Below are positions 1 through 8,405 of a DNA stretch of 64,000 bases, piece after piece; the stretch's first letter is position 1; each line of letters begins with the position of its first letter. The notes under the pieces are model-generated. The model made no database searches. It worked only from the letters and a program-made list of their open reading frames with translations, and was not told the DNA's origin. The DNA lies in NCBI GenBank assembly GCA_003214525.1, contig QCLN01000005.1, positions 18,186 to 82,185 of the forward strand, written 5' to 3'. This stretch comes from Pelagibacteraceae bacterium AG-414-M23 (GTDB lineage Bacteria > Pseudomonadota > Alphaproteobacteria > Pelagibacterales > Pelagibacteraceae). The position numbers and the translations under genes are program-made.

Positions 1-776
1 TTGGTGTAGATGCGGCTGCTGAAATAAAAGATATAATTTCTCAAAAAAAAATTGACCCTGGTAAAGATGTTTTTAATGAAGTTAATAACTTATTAAAAAA
101 TTATATTCTAGATTTAATGAAACCATTGGAAAGAAAAGATTTTTTTATTGTGAAAGATCAATTAAATATAATTTTAGTTTCTGGTGTCAATGGAGTAGGT
201 AAGACAACATCTATAGGAAAGATTGGAAAAAAATTAAAAGAAAATAATAGCAAAGTATTATTCTCTGCCTGTGATACATTTAGAGCAGCTGCTATTGATC
301 AACTTGAAAAATGGGCACATAAAATTAACGTAGAAATAGTTAAATCAAATCCAGGTTCAGATCCTGCATCTGTTGCTTATAAATCTTTAGAAGAAGCTAA
401 AAAAAATAACTACAATCAAGTAATTATTGATACAGCTGGTCGATTGCAGAATAAAAAAAATCTTATGGAAGAATATAAAAAAATTGCAAAAGTTATAAAA
501 AAATTTGATGATAATGCTCCACATGAAGTGTTATTGGTTTTAGATGCAACATCGGGTCAGAATGTTATTAATCAGATTGAAGAATTTAATAAAATTATTC
601 CTTTAACTGGAATAATAATGACAAAATTGGATGGTACAGCAAAAGGTGGCATTCTTATTGCTGCTGCAAAGAAATTTAAAATACCTATTGTTGCTCTTGG
701 ACTTGGAGAAAAAGAGGATGATCTTGAATTATTTGACTCAGAAATTTTTTCTAATTCTTTTATAAGTTCTAATTAA
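1..776 (+). CDS. ftsY: Signal recognition particle receptor FtsY (5'-truncated by window)
   Basis: FtsY is the SRP-family GTPase at the inner membrane that docks ribosome-SRP complexes to the translocon. The reading frame is open from base 3, so the track start at 117 is an internal Met and the true start lies upstream of the window. The visible part has the end of the N-domain helices, then G1 GVNGVGKTT, the SRP-family DTFRAAAIDQLEKWA block, G3 DTAGRLQNKKNL and G4 TKLDGTAKGG. The C-terminal closing helix is present (GLGEKEDDLELFD). It meets the next gene tail to tail with an 8-bp overlap. FtsY rather than Ffh is supported by the DTAGR-LQN-K-NLM wording and by the lack of an M-domain after the G-domain. 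Confidence 0.95.
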   Translation, partial: GVDAAAEIKDIISQKKIDPGKDVFNEVNNLLKNYILDLMKPLERKDFFIVKDQLNIILVSGVNGVGKTTSIGKIGKKLKENNSKVLFSACDTFRAAAIDQLEKWAHKINVEIVKSNPGSDPASVAYKSLEEAKKNNYNQVIIDTAGRLQNKKNLMEEYKKIAKVIKKFDDNAPHEVLLVLDATSGQNVINQIEEFNKIIPLTGIIMTKLDGTAKGGILIAAAKKFKIPIVALGLGEKEDDLELFDSEIFSNSFISSN

Positions 777-1320
777 TTAAATTAGTTGAAATTAAAGGTT
801 TATAAATTTTACAGTTGAGAGTGCTTGAAGTGTCTTTAAAACCACAATTTTTAACATATGAAGAAATTATGAAACTAATTTTTCCTTTTTCTTTTATTTT
901 ACTTATTTTTTTTAAAGCAATATCAAATTTCAAATTTTCAAAAAAATTTTTATTGGCACTAACTAAAATTAAAGTGTTGTTATCTTCCATTAGATAATAT
1001 GCAAAATCTTCTGGGAAAACTGGATAGTCATAATTTTGGGATAATTTTTTTACATATGAAGGAAACCATTCGTATGTAATTAAGGGTTCATCAGTTTTTA
1101 ATTTATGGTTATATATATATAAGTCTTGAGGATAATCGGTTATATAATTATAACTCTCTCCTCTTGACAAAATAGCCTTATCTCTAGTCTTAAAATACAA
1201 AGTAAAATCTTTATTGTAAGAGTCCATTTTACCTATAAAAAAATATTCATCTTCGTTATGTTTGGAATCTGAAAAAGCAATATTAAAAGTAAAAAATAAA
1301 AAAATAATTAAATACCTCAT
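769..1320 (-). CDS. Small secreted protein of unknown function
   Basis: I do not recognise this 183-residue protein. It begins with a hydrophobic segment of about 17 residues (MRYLIIFLFFTFNIAFS) that looks like a Sec signal peptide, so the mature part is probably periplasmic. The remainder is mixed charged and aromatic with no membrane segment and no motif that I know. Two Cys lie near the end (KNCG and LNCKIY), possibly a disulfide pair. It converges on ftsY with an 8-bp overlap and has a gap to the hydrolase gene upstream, so it may be transcribed alone. Coding status is supported by length, a signal peptide and a clean ATG. Confidence 0.7.
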   Translation of the reverse strand: MRYLIIFLFFTFNIAFSDSKHNEDEYFFIGKMDSYNKDFTLYFKTRDKAILSRGESYNYITDYPQDLYIYNHKLKTDEPLITYEWFPSYVKKLSQNYDYPVFPEDFAYYLMEDNNTLILVSANKNFFENLKFDIALKKISKIKEKGKISFIISSYVKNCGFKDTSSTLNCKIYKPLISTNLIN

Positions 1321-1367
1321 ATAAAATTTTAAATGTTATTAATGTAAATGGTTTGTTGAAATTGTGT

Positions 1368-2177
1368 CTACTTTAAGCTCAATATAAAACTTCTAATTGA
1401 ATTAATTAATTCTTCATTAAAATCCACCATATGATCATCGTTATCTATAAAATAATTATATTTTGGATTATTTGCTTTTTTAAATAATTCTTGACCCATT
1501 TCAAATGGTACTATTTTATCTTCTCTTCCATGTAAAATTAGTATTGGTGAAAAAACTTTCTTTATTTTTTTATCCGTTTCATATTTATCTTTCAATAATA
1601 ATCCAGTTGGTGCCCAAGGATAATATTTTTTTGACAGTTTTATCATCGATGTAAAGGGTGACTCTAAGATAACACCTGCAAATTTATGATCTTTAGCAAG
1701 ATCTATCGCAACTGCAGTTCCTAAAGACTCTCCATACAGAATAATATTTTTATCACTTATGTTATTTAAATTTAACCAATATTTAGCAGCTCTTGCATCT
1801 TTATATATTCCTAACTCAGTTGGAATTCCTTCATTTCCACTAAATCCTCTATACGCTACTATTAAATAATTTAAATTTAATTTAGACAAATCATTTAACT
1901 TATAAATTCTATTTTCTAAATTGCCTGCATTTCCATGGAAAAATAATAGAGTTTTGAAATTTTCGTTTTTTTTAAAATACCAGGAAGTGAGCTCATTATC
2001 TGATGAAATTTTTATTTCTTTAATTTTATGATTTAATTTATTTTCATCTAAAAAATTATTTTCACTAGGATGATACATTAAAGATCTTTGTGCAAAATAA
2101 ATTACAGTTAAGATTATAAAATAAATTAAAATTAAGGATAAAAAAATATACCCAACACTCATCTTATTTATTTTCAT
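1368..2177 (-). CDS. Membrane-anchored alpha/beta hydrolase (BEM46/ABHD13-type)
   Basis: A serine hydrolase of 269 residues with one N-terminal membrane anchor (about residues 9-29). The alpha/beta fold is shown by the oxyanion block HGNAGNLENR (81-90), the nucleophile elbow GESLG with Ser151, and a likely triad completed by Asp220 (HGRED) and His249 (DDHMV). Family knowledge: such proteins are peptidase S9-like esterases or acyl hydrolases of unknown substrate. It overlaps the end of the MFS gene by 14 bp, so the two are probably cotranscribed. A second ATG at 2162, directly after the MFS stop codon, is an alternative start that would remove five residues. Confidence 0.85.
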   Translation of the reverse strand: MKINKMSVGYIFLSLILIYFIILTVIYFAQRSLMYHPSENNFLDENKLNHKIKEIKISSDNELTSWYFKKNENFKTLLFFHGNAGNLENRIYKLNDLSKLNLNYLIVAYRGFSGNEGIPTELGIYKDARAAKYWLNLNNISDKNIILYGESLGTAVAIDLAKDHKFAGVILESPFTSMIKLSKKYYPWAPTGLLLKDKYETDKKIKKVFSPILILHGREDKIVPFEMGQELFKKANNPKYNYFIDNDDHMVDFNEELINSIRSFILSLK

Positions 2178-3393
2178 GTAAATTTTTACTATTTTTAATA
2201 AAATATAAATAACAAACGATACAAATTAATAAATATACAAAAAATGATATTTGGAAGCTTTGTGTTTCTGATTTTCCCAAATATTGTGATAAATCAATAA
2301 TCAAACCTATTCCCCACTGCATAATAAAAGTACCTAAAAAAATAAGTAAATTAAATGATGTAAGTGATTTACCCGCTAGACTAGTTGGAAAACGCATAGC
2401 CACTGCAGGCTGAGTAAGTGTTAAGACAATTGAAGTAAATATATAAATTATAAAATGCATTGCTCCTGCATTTTCACCTGAAATAATAATGACAAACAAA
2501 GATAAATAACTAATTGGTAATCCAAATTTCATTAATTTCATTGCGTCTATGCCTAAATTATTAATTTTAGGCAAAATATAACCCCAAATAAAAAATGCTA
2601 TTAACATGGTCATATTTATCCAAAAAAGACCTGTTGCACTCTCTAAAGGTTCATAGCCAGCAACCCTAACCATCCATGGACCGGCCCATAAAGTTTGAAC
2701 TGCCATGATTCCTCCATAGTTAAATAGTCCAAGAGGAATAGTGCTTCTAAAAAATTTATTTTTCCAAACGTCTGCTAAAGATCCAATATTTTTTTCATTA
2801 TTATTTTCTTCTTTTTTTTTCCATTGTGGAATAAAAAGTAAAGTTAAAATTATAACAAAAAATATTAAAATAGTTATTCCTCCAAAAATCCATCTCCATC
2901 CAATAACAGGTAATAAAATTTGGACTGGCAGTGTTGAAAAAACAAATCCTGTCGAAGCTATCATTAGCATCCATGAATTACTTCTTTGCTGATATTCATC
3001 GGCAAACCAAATTCTATATCCAGTTAAAGGACCCATCAAACATGCACTAACTCCAATTCCAATTAAAATTCTTGATATAAGTAAACCAGCAAAGTTTTGA
3101 GCTAAAGCAAAAGCTGCTGTACCAATTATTGCAATTAATAAAAATGAAGAAACAATCTTTTTAGGTCCATGCCTATCAAGTAAATATCCAAGAGGTATTT
3201 GCATTGACGCAAATCCTAAAAAATATCCTCCAGCTAAAAGTCCTAAATCTCCAGCTAGTAAATTAAACTCTGAGGTTAATAATGGTGATAAAGTTGCGGT
3301 AATTGCTCTTAAAAGGCAAGATATAAAATATCCACAAGCAAATACAGAAAAAATTATAACCGCTTTTTTAATCGGTAAGATATTTTTTTCCAT
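2164..3393 (-). CDS. Major facilitator superfamily transporter
   Basis: This 409-residue protein has about 12 hydrophobic segments and the MFS motif between helices 2 and 3 (PLGYLLDRHGPKK, near residue 67), followed by the helix-4 region ISRILIGIGVSACLMGP. MFS carriers of this size move small organic ions by proton-coupled exchange or symport; the substrate cannot be read from the sequence. The gene lies 9 bp after the TRAP dctM gene and overlaps the hydrolase gene by 14 bp, which places it in the same minus-strand transcription unit. The context suggests an organic acid or related substrate, but that is inference. Confidence 0.85.
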   Translation of the reverse strand: MEKNILPIKKAVIIFSVFACGYFISCLLRAITATLSPLLTSEFNLLAGDLGLLAGGYFLGFASMQIPLGYLLDRHGPKKIVSSFLLIAIIGTAAFALAQNFAGLLISRILIGIGVSACLMGPLTGYRIWFADEYQQRSNSWMLMIASTGFVFSTLPVQILLPVIGWRWIFGGITILIFFVIILTLLFIPQWKKKEENNNEKNIGSLADVWKNKFFRSTIPLGLFNYGGIMAVQTLWAGPWMVRVAGYEPLESATGLFWINMTMLIAFFIWGYILPKINNLGIDAMKLMKFGLPISYLSLFVIIISGENAGAMHFIIYIFTSIVLTLTQPAVAMRFPTSLAGKSLTSFNLLIFLGTFIMQWGIGLIIDLSQYLGKSETQSFQISFFVYLLICIVCYLYFIKNSKNLHENK

Positions 3394-3402
3394 TAATTTA
3401 TA

Positions 3403-6054
3403 TTAAAAGTTTAAAGATATATCTCGATGTACAGAATTACATTTTGCAACAAGCTTGGCCTGATCTTTGGTTAAACGTGACTGGAGCCTTAAACCTATAT
3501 TATGTTTTATTACTAAATTATATTTTTCAATTGCTGGCATTAAATTTACTGAAGCATCTTTTCTCCAATTCAACTCTTTATCAAACAACGTAAATACTTC
3601 TGAGCCTGTATCAGCAATCTTGTTAGCATCTATTTCTTCACTATCAATTGAAGAGTATAAATCGTCTAGTCTATTTGCAAGTTCCTCTGTTCCTGAAATT
3701 TCACCAAGTTTTTCAAAGAGATTATCAATCATTGAAAGTGAATTCTGATAATCTTCATTAGTTATATTTTTCTTTAAATTGCTAATGACTGGAGCAAGTT
3801 CACTTAACTTGTCATGATCAATTATAAATAAAGCAATTTGATCTAAATTATCATATGCTTCATCAACATTTTTTCTATATCTTTTTGTCTGCGTATTTTT
3901 TGCTTTATTGATAATTTCAAATTCTTTATTTTTAGATTTCCAATTTTCAGGTATTTGTTTAGTAATATCTTCAATTTTTAATTTATAATCTTCAATCTTT
4001 AACTCAATTTTATTTTTATCAGCTACATTATCTTTGTCTAAATTTCTAATTTCAGATTCTAATTTTTCTATTCTGTTACTTAATTTTCTAATTTTTTTCT
4101 CTTTTTTTCTTACGCCAAAATGAAGATCTCTATAATCTTGAACAAATAAATTGTATTCTTTTTCAGTTTTTTGAAGTTTTTTAACTAAAGCAAAAGTTCC
4201 TAATGCATTATCAAAATGTTCCTCAAAAATATCCATTTTATCGTTGGGAAGATTAGTAGGTACTGATTTTTGAAACTCTAAGATGGCAGCTCTAATATTT
4301 TGTTCATTATTATTATAAATCTCAAACTTATATTCTTGCAAACAATGTTGTAGCTTAGGATTCATTGGTGGAGGAGCTACATCAGATGTTAAGTATGTTC
4401 TTGCTGGTAAATAGTTTACTAAACTTGGATAAAAACCTACAATTCCAAGTCCTATTAATTGCAAAATTATAAATGGAACAACACCTTTCCAAATATTTAA
4501 AGTTGTAACGTACTTAGGAGCAACACCTTTTAAATAAAACAAAGCAAAACCAAATGGAGGGGTTAAAAAAGAAGTTTGTAAATTTACACCAATCATTACA
4601 CCTAACCAAATAGCGCTAACGTTAGCGCCAGTTTCAGCTAACAATATTGGTGCAACGATAGGAACAACAACAACAGCAATTTCTATAAAATCTAAGAAAA
4701 ATCCTAACAAAAATATTACTGTCATAACGACAATAAACTGTATCCAAAATCCCCCTGGTAAATCTAGTAAAAATTCTCTTACTAATTCTTCTCCTCCAAA
4801 AGCTCTAAAGCCCGAGGTTAACATTGCTGCTCCTAGAAGAATTATAAATACCATCGAAGTAGTTACACAGGTTTCTGTAACAACTTCTTTTAAAACATTA
4901 TCAACCTTATAAGCTCTCCAAAAACTCCAGGAAAGTCCAATTAAGAAAGTAATGGTAAAAAAAGCAGTTATTAGAATTGCAGTGAAATTTCTAGTTTCTA
5001 AAGCTTTAACGTTTAAATTATAATTATTTGAAATTATAAAAATAGGAATTATAGATATTATGGTTATTATTAATGGATAAAAAGCATCCTTTTTTCCTTG
5101 GTGAAGACGATAACCTGCCATCAAAGTTGCTCCTATAGCTCCAATGGAACCAGCTTGGTTTACAGTTGCTATACCCATTAATATAGATCCAAGAACTGCA
5201 AAAATTAATGCGAGTGGAGGGATTATTACCATAACAACTTTTGTCCAAAATTTAATATCTAGTTCACCTTTAAAAGGAACTGGTGGAGCTGCTTTTGGAT
5301 TTAATCTTGCATATATAAAAACATAAATCATATACAGCCCAACTAATACTAGGCCTGGTAGTAATGCTCCAAGAAACATATCTCCAGCACTTGTTGATCC
5401 TACTCTTAATTCACCAGGCATATTAAACTCTCCAGTGATTAATTTATAATCTGTTTGTCTAATTGTATTTGCTACGTCAGCAGCACTTGCTAACTGATCT
5501 GCTATAATAATTAAAACAATTGATGGAGGTATTATTTGACCTAATGTTCCTGAAGAACATACAATTCCACTTGCAAGACTTCTGTCATATTTATTATTTA
5601 ACATTGTTGGTAATGAAATAAGACCCATGGCAATTACTGTTGCTCCAACTATACCTGTAGTTGCTGCAAGCAATGCGCCAACAAAAATTACTGAAATACC
5701 TAATCCACCTGGGATAGGACCAAATAACTGTCCCATCGTTACCAAAAGATCTTCTGCAATTTTAGATTTTTGCAACATTATACCCATAAAAATGAACAGA
5801 GGTATTGCAATTAAAGTATCGGTTTCTACATCCCAATAGTTGCTCCGGAAATTAGTAATACCTGCTGTTAACCATTCTATAGGTCCATCAGTTGCAAAAT
5901 ATGCGCTTACATTTCCTTCAAAAAGATATCCAAAAATAGCAGCAAGACCTATTGAAATAATTGCTGAACCCGGTAGTGCAAATGCAACTGGAAAACCAGA
6001 AGCTAATGCTGCTATCATTATTAATACAAGTATTGTTAAAAATAGATGTTCCAT
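3403..6054 (-). CDS. dctM: TRAP transporter large permease DctM with long C-terminal coiled-coil extension
   Basis: The large membrane subunit carries out sodium-driven solute translocation in a TRAP system. Residues 1 to about 555 contain repeated hydrophobic segments and DctM-typical stretches (ASGFPVAFALPG near the start, TSGTLGQIIPPSIVLI-like loop, LQTSFLTPPFGFALFYLKG late). From about residue 564 (MNPKLQ) the protein continues for 320 hydrophilic residues rich in Lys, Glu and Asn with heptad-like stretches (RKLSNRIEKLESEIRNLDKD). Usual DctM proteins are about 430-620 residues. The dctQ gene lies 3 bp upstream and the MFS gene 9 bp downstream. No frameshift separates the two parts. The function of the extension is unknown. 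Confidence 0.93.
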   Translation of the reverse strand: MEHLFLTILVLIMIAALASGFPVAFALPGSAIISIGLAAIFGYLFEGNVSAYFATDGPIEWLTAGITNFRSNYWDVETDTLIAIPLFIFMGIMLQKSKIAEDLLVTMGQLFGPIPGGLGISVIFVGALLAATTGIVGATVIAMGLISLPTMLNNKYDRSLASGIVCSSGTLGQIIPPSIVLIIIADQLASAADVANTIRQTDYKLITGEFNMPGELRVGSTSAGDMFLGALLPGLVLVGLYMIYVFIYARLNPKAAPPVPFKGELDIKFWTKVVMVIIPPLALIFAVLGSILMGIATVNQAGSIGAIGATLMAGYRLHQGKKDAFYPLIITIISIIPIFIISNNYNLNVKALETRNFTAILITAFFTITFLIGLSWSFWRAYKVDNVLKEVVTETCVTTSMVFIILLGAAMLTSGFRAFGGEELVREFLLDLPGGFWIQFIVVMTVIFLLGFFLDFIEIAVVVVPIVAPILLAETGANVSAIWLGVMIGVNLQTSFLTPPFGFALFYLKGVAPKYVTTLNIWKGVVPFIILQLIGLGIVGFYPSLVNYLPARTYLTSDVAPPPMNPKLQHCLQEYKFEIYNNNEQNIRAAILEFQKSVPTNLPNDKMDIFEEHFDNALGTFALVKKLQKTEKEYNLFVQDYRDLHFGVRKKEKKIRKLSNRIEKLESEIRNLDKDNVADKNKIELKIEDYKLKIEDITKQIPENWKSKNKEFEIINKAKNTQTKRYRKNVDEAYDNLDQIALFIIDHDKLSELAPVISNLKKNITNEDYQNSLSMIDNLFEKLGEISGTEELANRLDDLYSSIDSEEIDANKIADTGSEVFTLFDKELNWRKDASVNLMPAIEKYNLVIKHNIGLRLQSRLTKDQAKLVAKCNSVHRDISLNF

Positions 6055-6057
6055 AAT

Positions 6058-7041
6058 TTAATTTTTTAAAAGTTTATGACTGCTGCTCATAAAATAACTT
6101 GTAAATTGGATTAACATAGATACAGCAAATACAGCTAAATATATTGCCATCAAATAAAGTAAATAAAGACCATTTGATCCCTGCTGAGTAATTTCAAAAG
6201 AAATAACTGGGCCATTAATAATACTTGCTTTACCTCCCATTCCTAAAAATATAACTATAAGGCAAAGAGGAATTCCTAATACCAATGATCCCATAGAGTT
6301 TGTCCAAGCTTTTTTCCGTTCACTAAAACCAGTGTATAAAACATCAACTCTTACATGACCTTCATGCATTAAAGCGTATGCACTAGCAAAAAGATAAAGT
6401 GCGGAGTACCAAAAACGAACTAAATCTCCTTGAAAAGCCTGTTCATACTCAAATATAAATCTAGATAGAACAATTGCAAATTCACTAGCAACAACTAAAA
6501 TTGCCAACCAAATAAATCCTACTGTTCTTGTAAAATATCCAATGACAAATGAAATTAATATTAAAGGAAAATGAACATACGTAATTCTAAAGTTAGGAAC
6601 AACTAATTTTACTTTTAAATATTCACCTAAAATTGGGCCAGTTAATTTTTCAACAACCATAAATGAAACTATTGCATCTGCAATTCCAACGATCAAAACT
6701 GCCCAAAAAGATGAACGAATAATATAAGCAGTAAAATTGGTAAGAATTTTTGCATCAGATTCTAATGTTTGTTTAATGGATTTTAAAACATAAAAAACTA
6801 CTACAAATAAGGATATAAGGTAAAAAAATAATTGAATAAAAGCAAAAGATAATGTTGATCCTTCTAAAGGTTTGCTTAATTTTTTAAATCCAAATAAACC
6901 ATATTGTGCAAATAGCTGCTTGATACCAGGCCAGTCAAACCAAACTGTTAAAATATTGTTTACTAAAAAAACAAAAGTAATTGCCAATATTGAATAGCTA
7001 AAAATTCTAATTAATATTGGTAAATTATTTTTTGTAACCAT
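6058..7041 (-). CDS. dctQ: TRAP transporter small permease DctQ (long form)
   Basis: The small membrane subunit of the same TRAP transporter. At 327 residues it is longer than the usual 4-helix DctQ of about 160-220 residues. The C-terminal part is the DctQ-like section (RFWYSALYLFASAYALMHEGHVRVDVLY, then GSLVLGIPLCLIVIFLGM). The N-terminal part adds several hydrophobic segments, as in some permeases of the 2-oxo-acid TRAP group. It is located between dctP and dctM; a strong hairpin sits in the 94-bp gap after dctP, while dctM follows after 3 bp. Probably translated with dctM to form the membrane complex. Confidence 0.88.
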   Translation of the reverse strand: MVTKNNLPILIRIFSYSILAITFVFLVNNILTVWFDWPGIKQLFAQYGLFGFKKLSKPLEGSTLSFAFIQLFFYLISLFVVVFYVLKSIKQTLESDAKILTNFTAYIIRSSFWAVLIVGIADAIVSFMVVEKLTGPILGEYLKVKLVVPNFRITYVHFPLILISFVIGYFTRTVGFIWLAILVVASEFAIVLSRFIFEYEQAFQGDLVRFWYSALYLFASAYALMHEGHVRVDVLYTGFSERKKAWTNSMGSLVLGIPLCLIVIFLGMGGKASIINGPVISFEITQQGSNGLYLLYLMAIYLAVFAVSMLIQFTSYFMSSSHKLLKN

Positions 7042-7079
7042 AAAACGAAAAAAAATTTTTTTTAAAACCCTCTAAAATA

Positions 7080-7103
7080 AAGGGCCCTAAATAAAGGGCC
7101 CTT
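7080..7103 (-). terminator. Hairpin between dctP and dctQ (partial terminator or mRNA stabiliser)
   Basis: An 8-bp perfect inverted repeat AAGGGCCC / GGGCCCTT with an 8-base loop lies 32 bp downstream of the dctP stop. On the minus strand it is followed by TATTTTAG, a weak U-tract. It is the most GC-rich spot of the surrounding region. In binding-protein-dependent operons such hairpins commonly stop or protect the transcript so that binding protein is made in excess over the permease. Which of these applies is inference. Confidence 0.65.
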
Positions 7104-7135
7104 ATATCAAATTTTAGTCTAACTTTAAGTACTAT

Positions 7136-8263
7136 TTATAGTCCTAAAGCTCTATTTCTTTGTGCAATATATGGTGAGTCGGACAAGTTTGTCCAAGCAC
7201 CAATTTCTTTACGAGCTTTAACAAAAGCTGCGTGCGTTTTAGCTGCAAGCGCACTATGCTGTTGTACTTCTTCGTAAACTTCTGCAGCACCTTTGGCAAA
7301 TGCGTCATAAACTTTATCATTAAATTTCTCAAGTTTAACACCATGATCATTTACTAGACGAGCTAATGCAGCACCGTTTTTAGCATTGTACTCAGCCATT
7401 GTAATTTCATCAGCCCAAGCACAAGCAGTTTTAATTGTTATTTGATCTGATTTTGTCAAACTTGTAAACCATGATTTGTTTACACCACATGCTAACATCG
7501 AACCAGGTTCGTGCATACCAGGATAGTAATAGTATTTAGCAGCTTCATGGAACTTCATAGCTTCATCATTCCAAGGACCTACCCATTCAGTTGCATCAAT
7601 TGCACCTGAAACAAGGTTTTCATAAATTTGTCCACCAGGAAGTGAAATTGGAGAACCTCCAAGTTTTCCAAGAACTTGTCCGCCTAATCCAGGCATACGC
7701 ATTTTTAAACCTTTAAAGTCATTAGCTGATCTAATTTTTTTGTTAAACCAACCACCCATTTGTACTCCTGTATTACCAGCAATAAAGCTTTGAGTTCCAT
7801 AATCATCCGTTAGTTCATCCCAAAGAGCTTGTCCTCCACCATGGTGAATCCAAGCATTTATTTCTGAGTAAGTGAAACCAAATGGACAAGCTGTAAAGTA
7901 TCCAAAAGCTGGGTGTTTTTTAACCCAGTAGTAGTCGGCAGCATGATACATTTGTGAGTTACCTGAAGCAACTTCATCAAATGAGTCAAATGCTTTTACT
8001 CTTTCACCAGAAGCATAATAAGTAACTTGTATACGTCCGTCACTCATGTCTGCTAGTCTTTTTGCAAATCTTTGCGCGCCAGTACCTAGACCAGGAAAAT
8101 CTCTTGGCCAAGTAGCCACCATTGCAGCTTCAATTCTTTCAGCAGCAACAGCTGGAGCAGCTAAAGATGATGCGGCTACAGCAGCAACACCAGTTGCAGC
8201 AGCAGCTTTAAAGAACTTACGTCTTGAAGGAGTTTTCTTCAAAACTTTTTTATCTTTAATCAT
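7136..8263 (-). CDS. dctP: TRAP periplasmic substrate-binding protein DctP (TakP/lactate-type, Tat signal)
   Basis: A periplasmic receptor that captures an organic acid for the TRAP permease. The N-terminus is a Tat-like signal (SRRKFF at 13-18, Ala-rich core, cleavage near AVA-AER at 40). The mature part has features of the TakP group of 2-oxo acid and calcium-lactate binding proteins: KMRMPG with Arg189, the expected carboxylate ligand, and ATEWVGPWND (224-233), where Trp-Glu helps hold the metal and ligand. The start codon has a very strong Shine-Dalgarno (AGAGGAGAG) and the codon choice is less AT-biased than that of its neighbours, both signs of high expression. Neighbouring lactate-type dehydrogenases support a 2-hydroxy or 2-oxo acid ligand. 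Confidence 0.93.
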   Translation of the reverse strand: MIKDKKVLKKTPSRRKFFKAAAATGVAAVAASSLAAPAVAAERIEAAMVATWPRDFPGLGTGAQRFAKRLADMSDGRIQVTYYASGERVKAFDSFDEVASGNSQMYHAADYYWVKKHPAFGYFTACPFGFTYSEINAWIHHGGGQALWDELTDDYGTQSFIAGNTGVQMGGWFNKKIRSANDFKGLKMRMPGLGGQVLGKLGGSPISLPGGQIYENLVSGAIDATEWVGPWNDEAMKFHEAAKYYYYPGMHEPGSMLACGVNKSWFTSLTKSDQITIKTACAWADEITMAEYNAKNGAALARLVNDHGVKLEKFNDKVYDAFAKGAAEVYEEVQQHSALAAKTHAAFVKARKEIGAWTNLSDSPYIAQRNRALGL

Positions 8264-8266
8264 TTT

Positions 8267-8275
8267 CTCTCCTCT
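8267..8275 (-). promoter_or_regulatory. Strong Shine-Dalgarno of dctP
   Basis: The minus strand reads AGAGGAGAG five bases before the dctP ATG. Most genes in this window have only a weak or absent Shine-Dalgarno, so this site stands out and fits a highly translated binding protein. Confidence 0.75.
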
Positions 8276-8306
8276 TTTTGTTAATTAACTAATTAGAGTT
8301 AAACAC

Positions 8307-8312
8307 ATTATA
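8307..8312 (-). promoter_or_regulatory. Putative -10 element for dctP
   Basis: The minus strand reads TATAAT within the 142-bp gap between the FAD dehydrogenase gene and dctP, 43 bases before the dctP start codon. No clear TTGACA-like -35 is visible at 16-18 bp. The rest of the gap shows no gene. An independent promoter for the transporter is plausible but rests on one hexamer. Confidence 0.35.
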
Positions 8313-8405
8313 ATGAGAGAGTCCTTTAAAAATTTTACGCAGTAAATAGATTAATAGAAAAATATGATATGAATTAATTAAAATTACAATCTAGAATTGA
8401 AACTT

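Noticed and set aside
815-997. 60-aa plus ORF
   Set aside because: It is antisense to the signal-peptide protein at 769-1320 and has no Shine-Dalgarno or domain.
5024-5839. Track ORFs opposite or out of frame with dctM (74, 60 and 70 aa)
   Set aside because: They lie fully inside the long dctM frame, have no recognisable domains and are explained as shadows.
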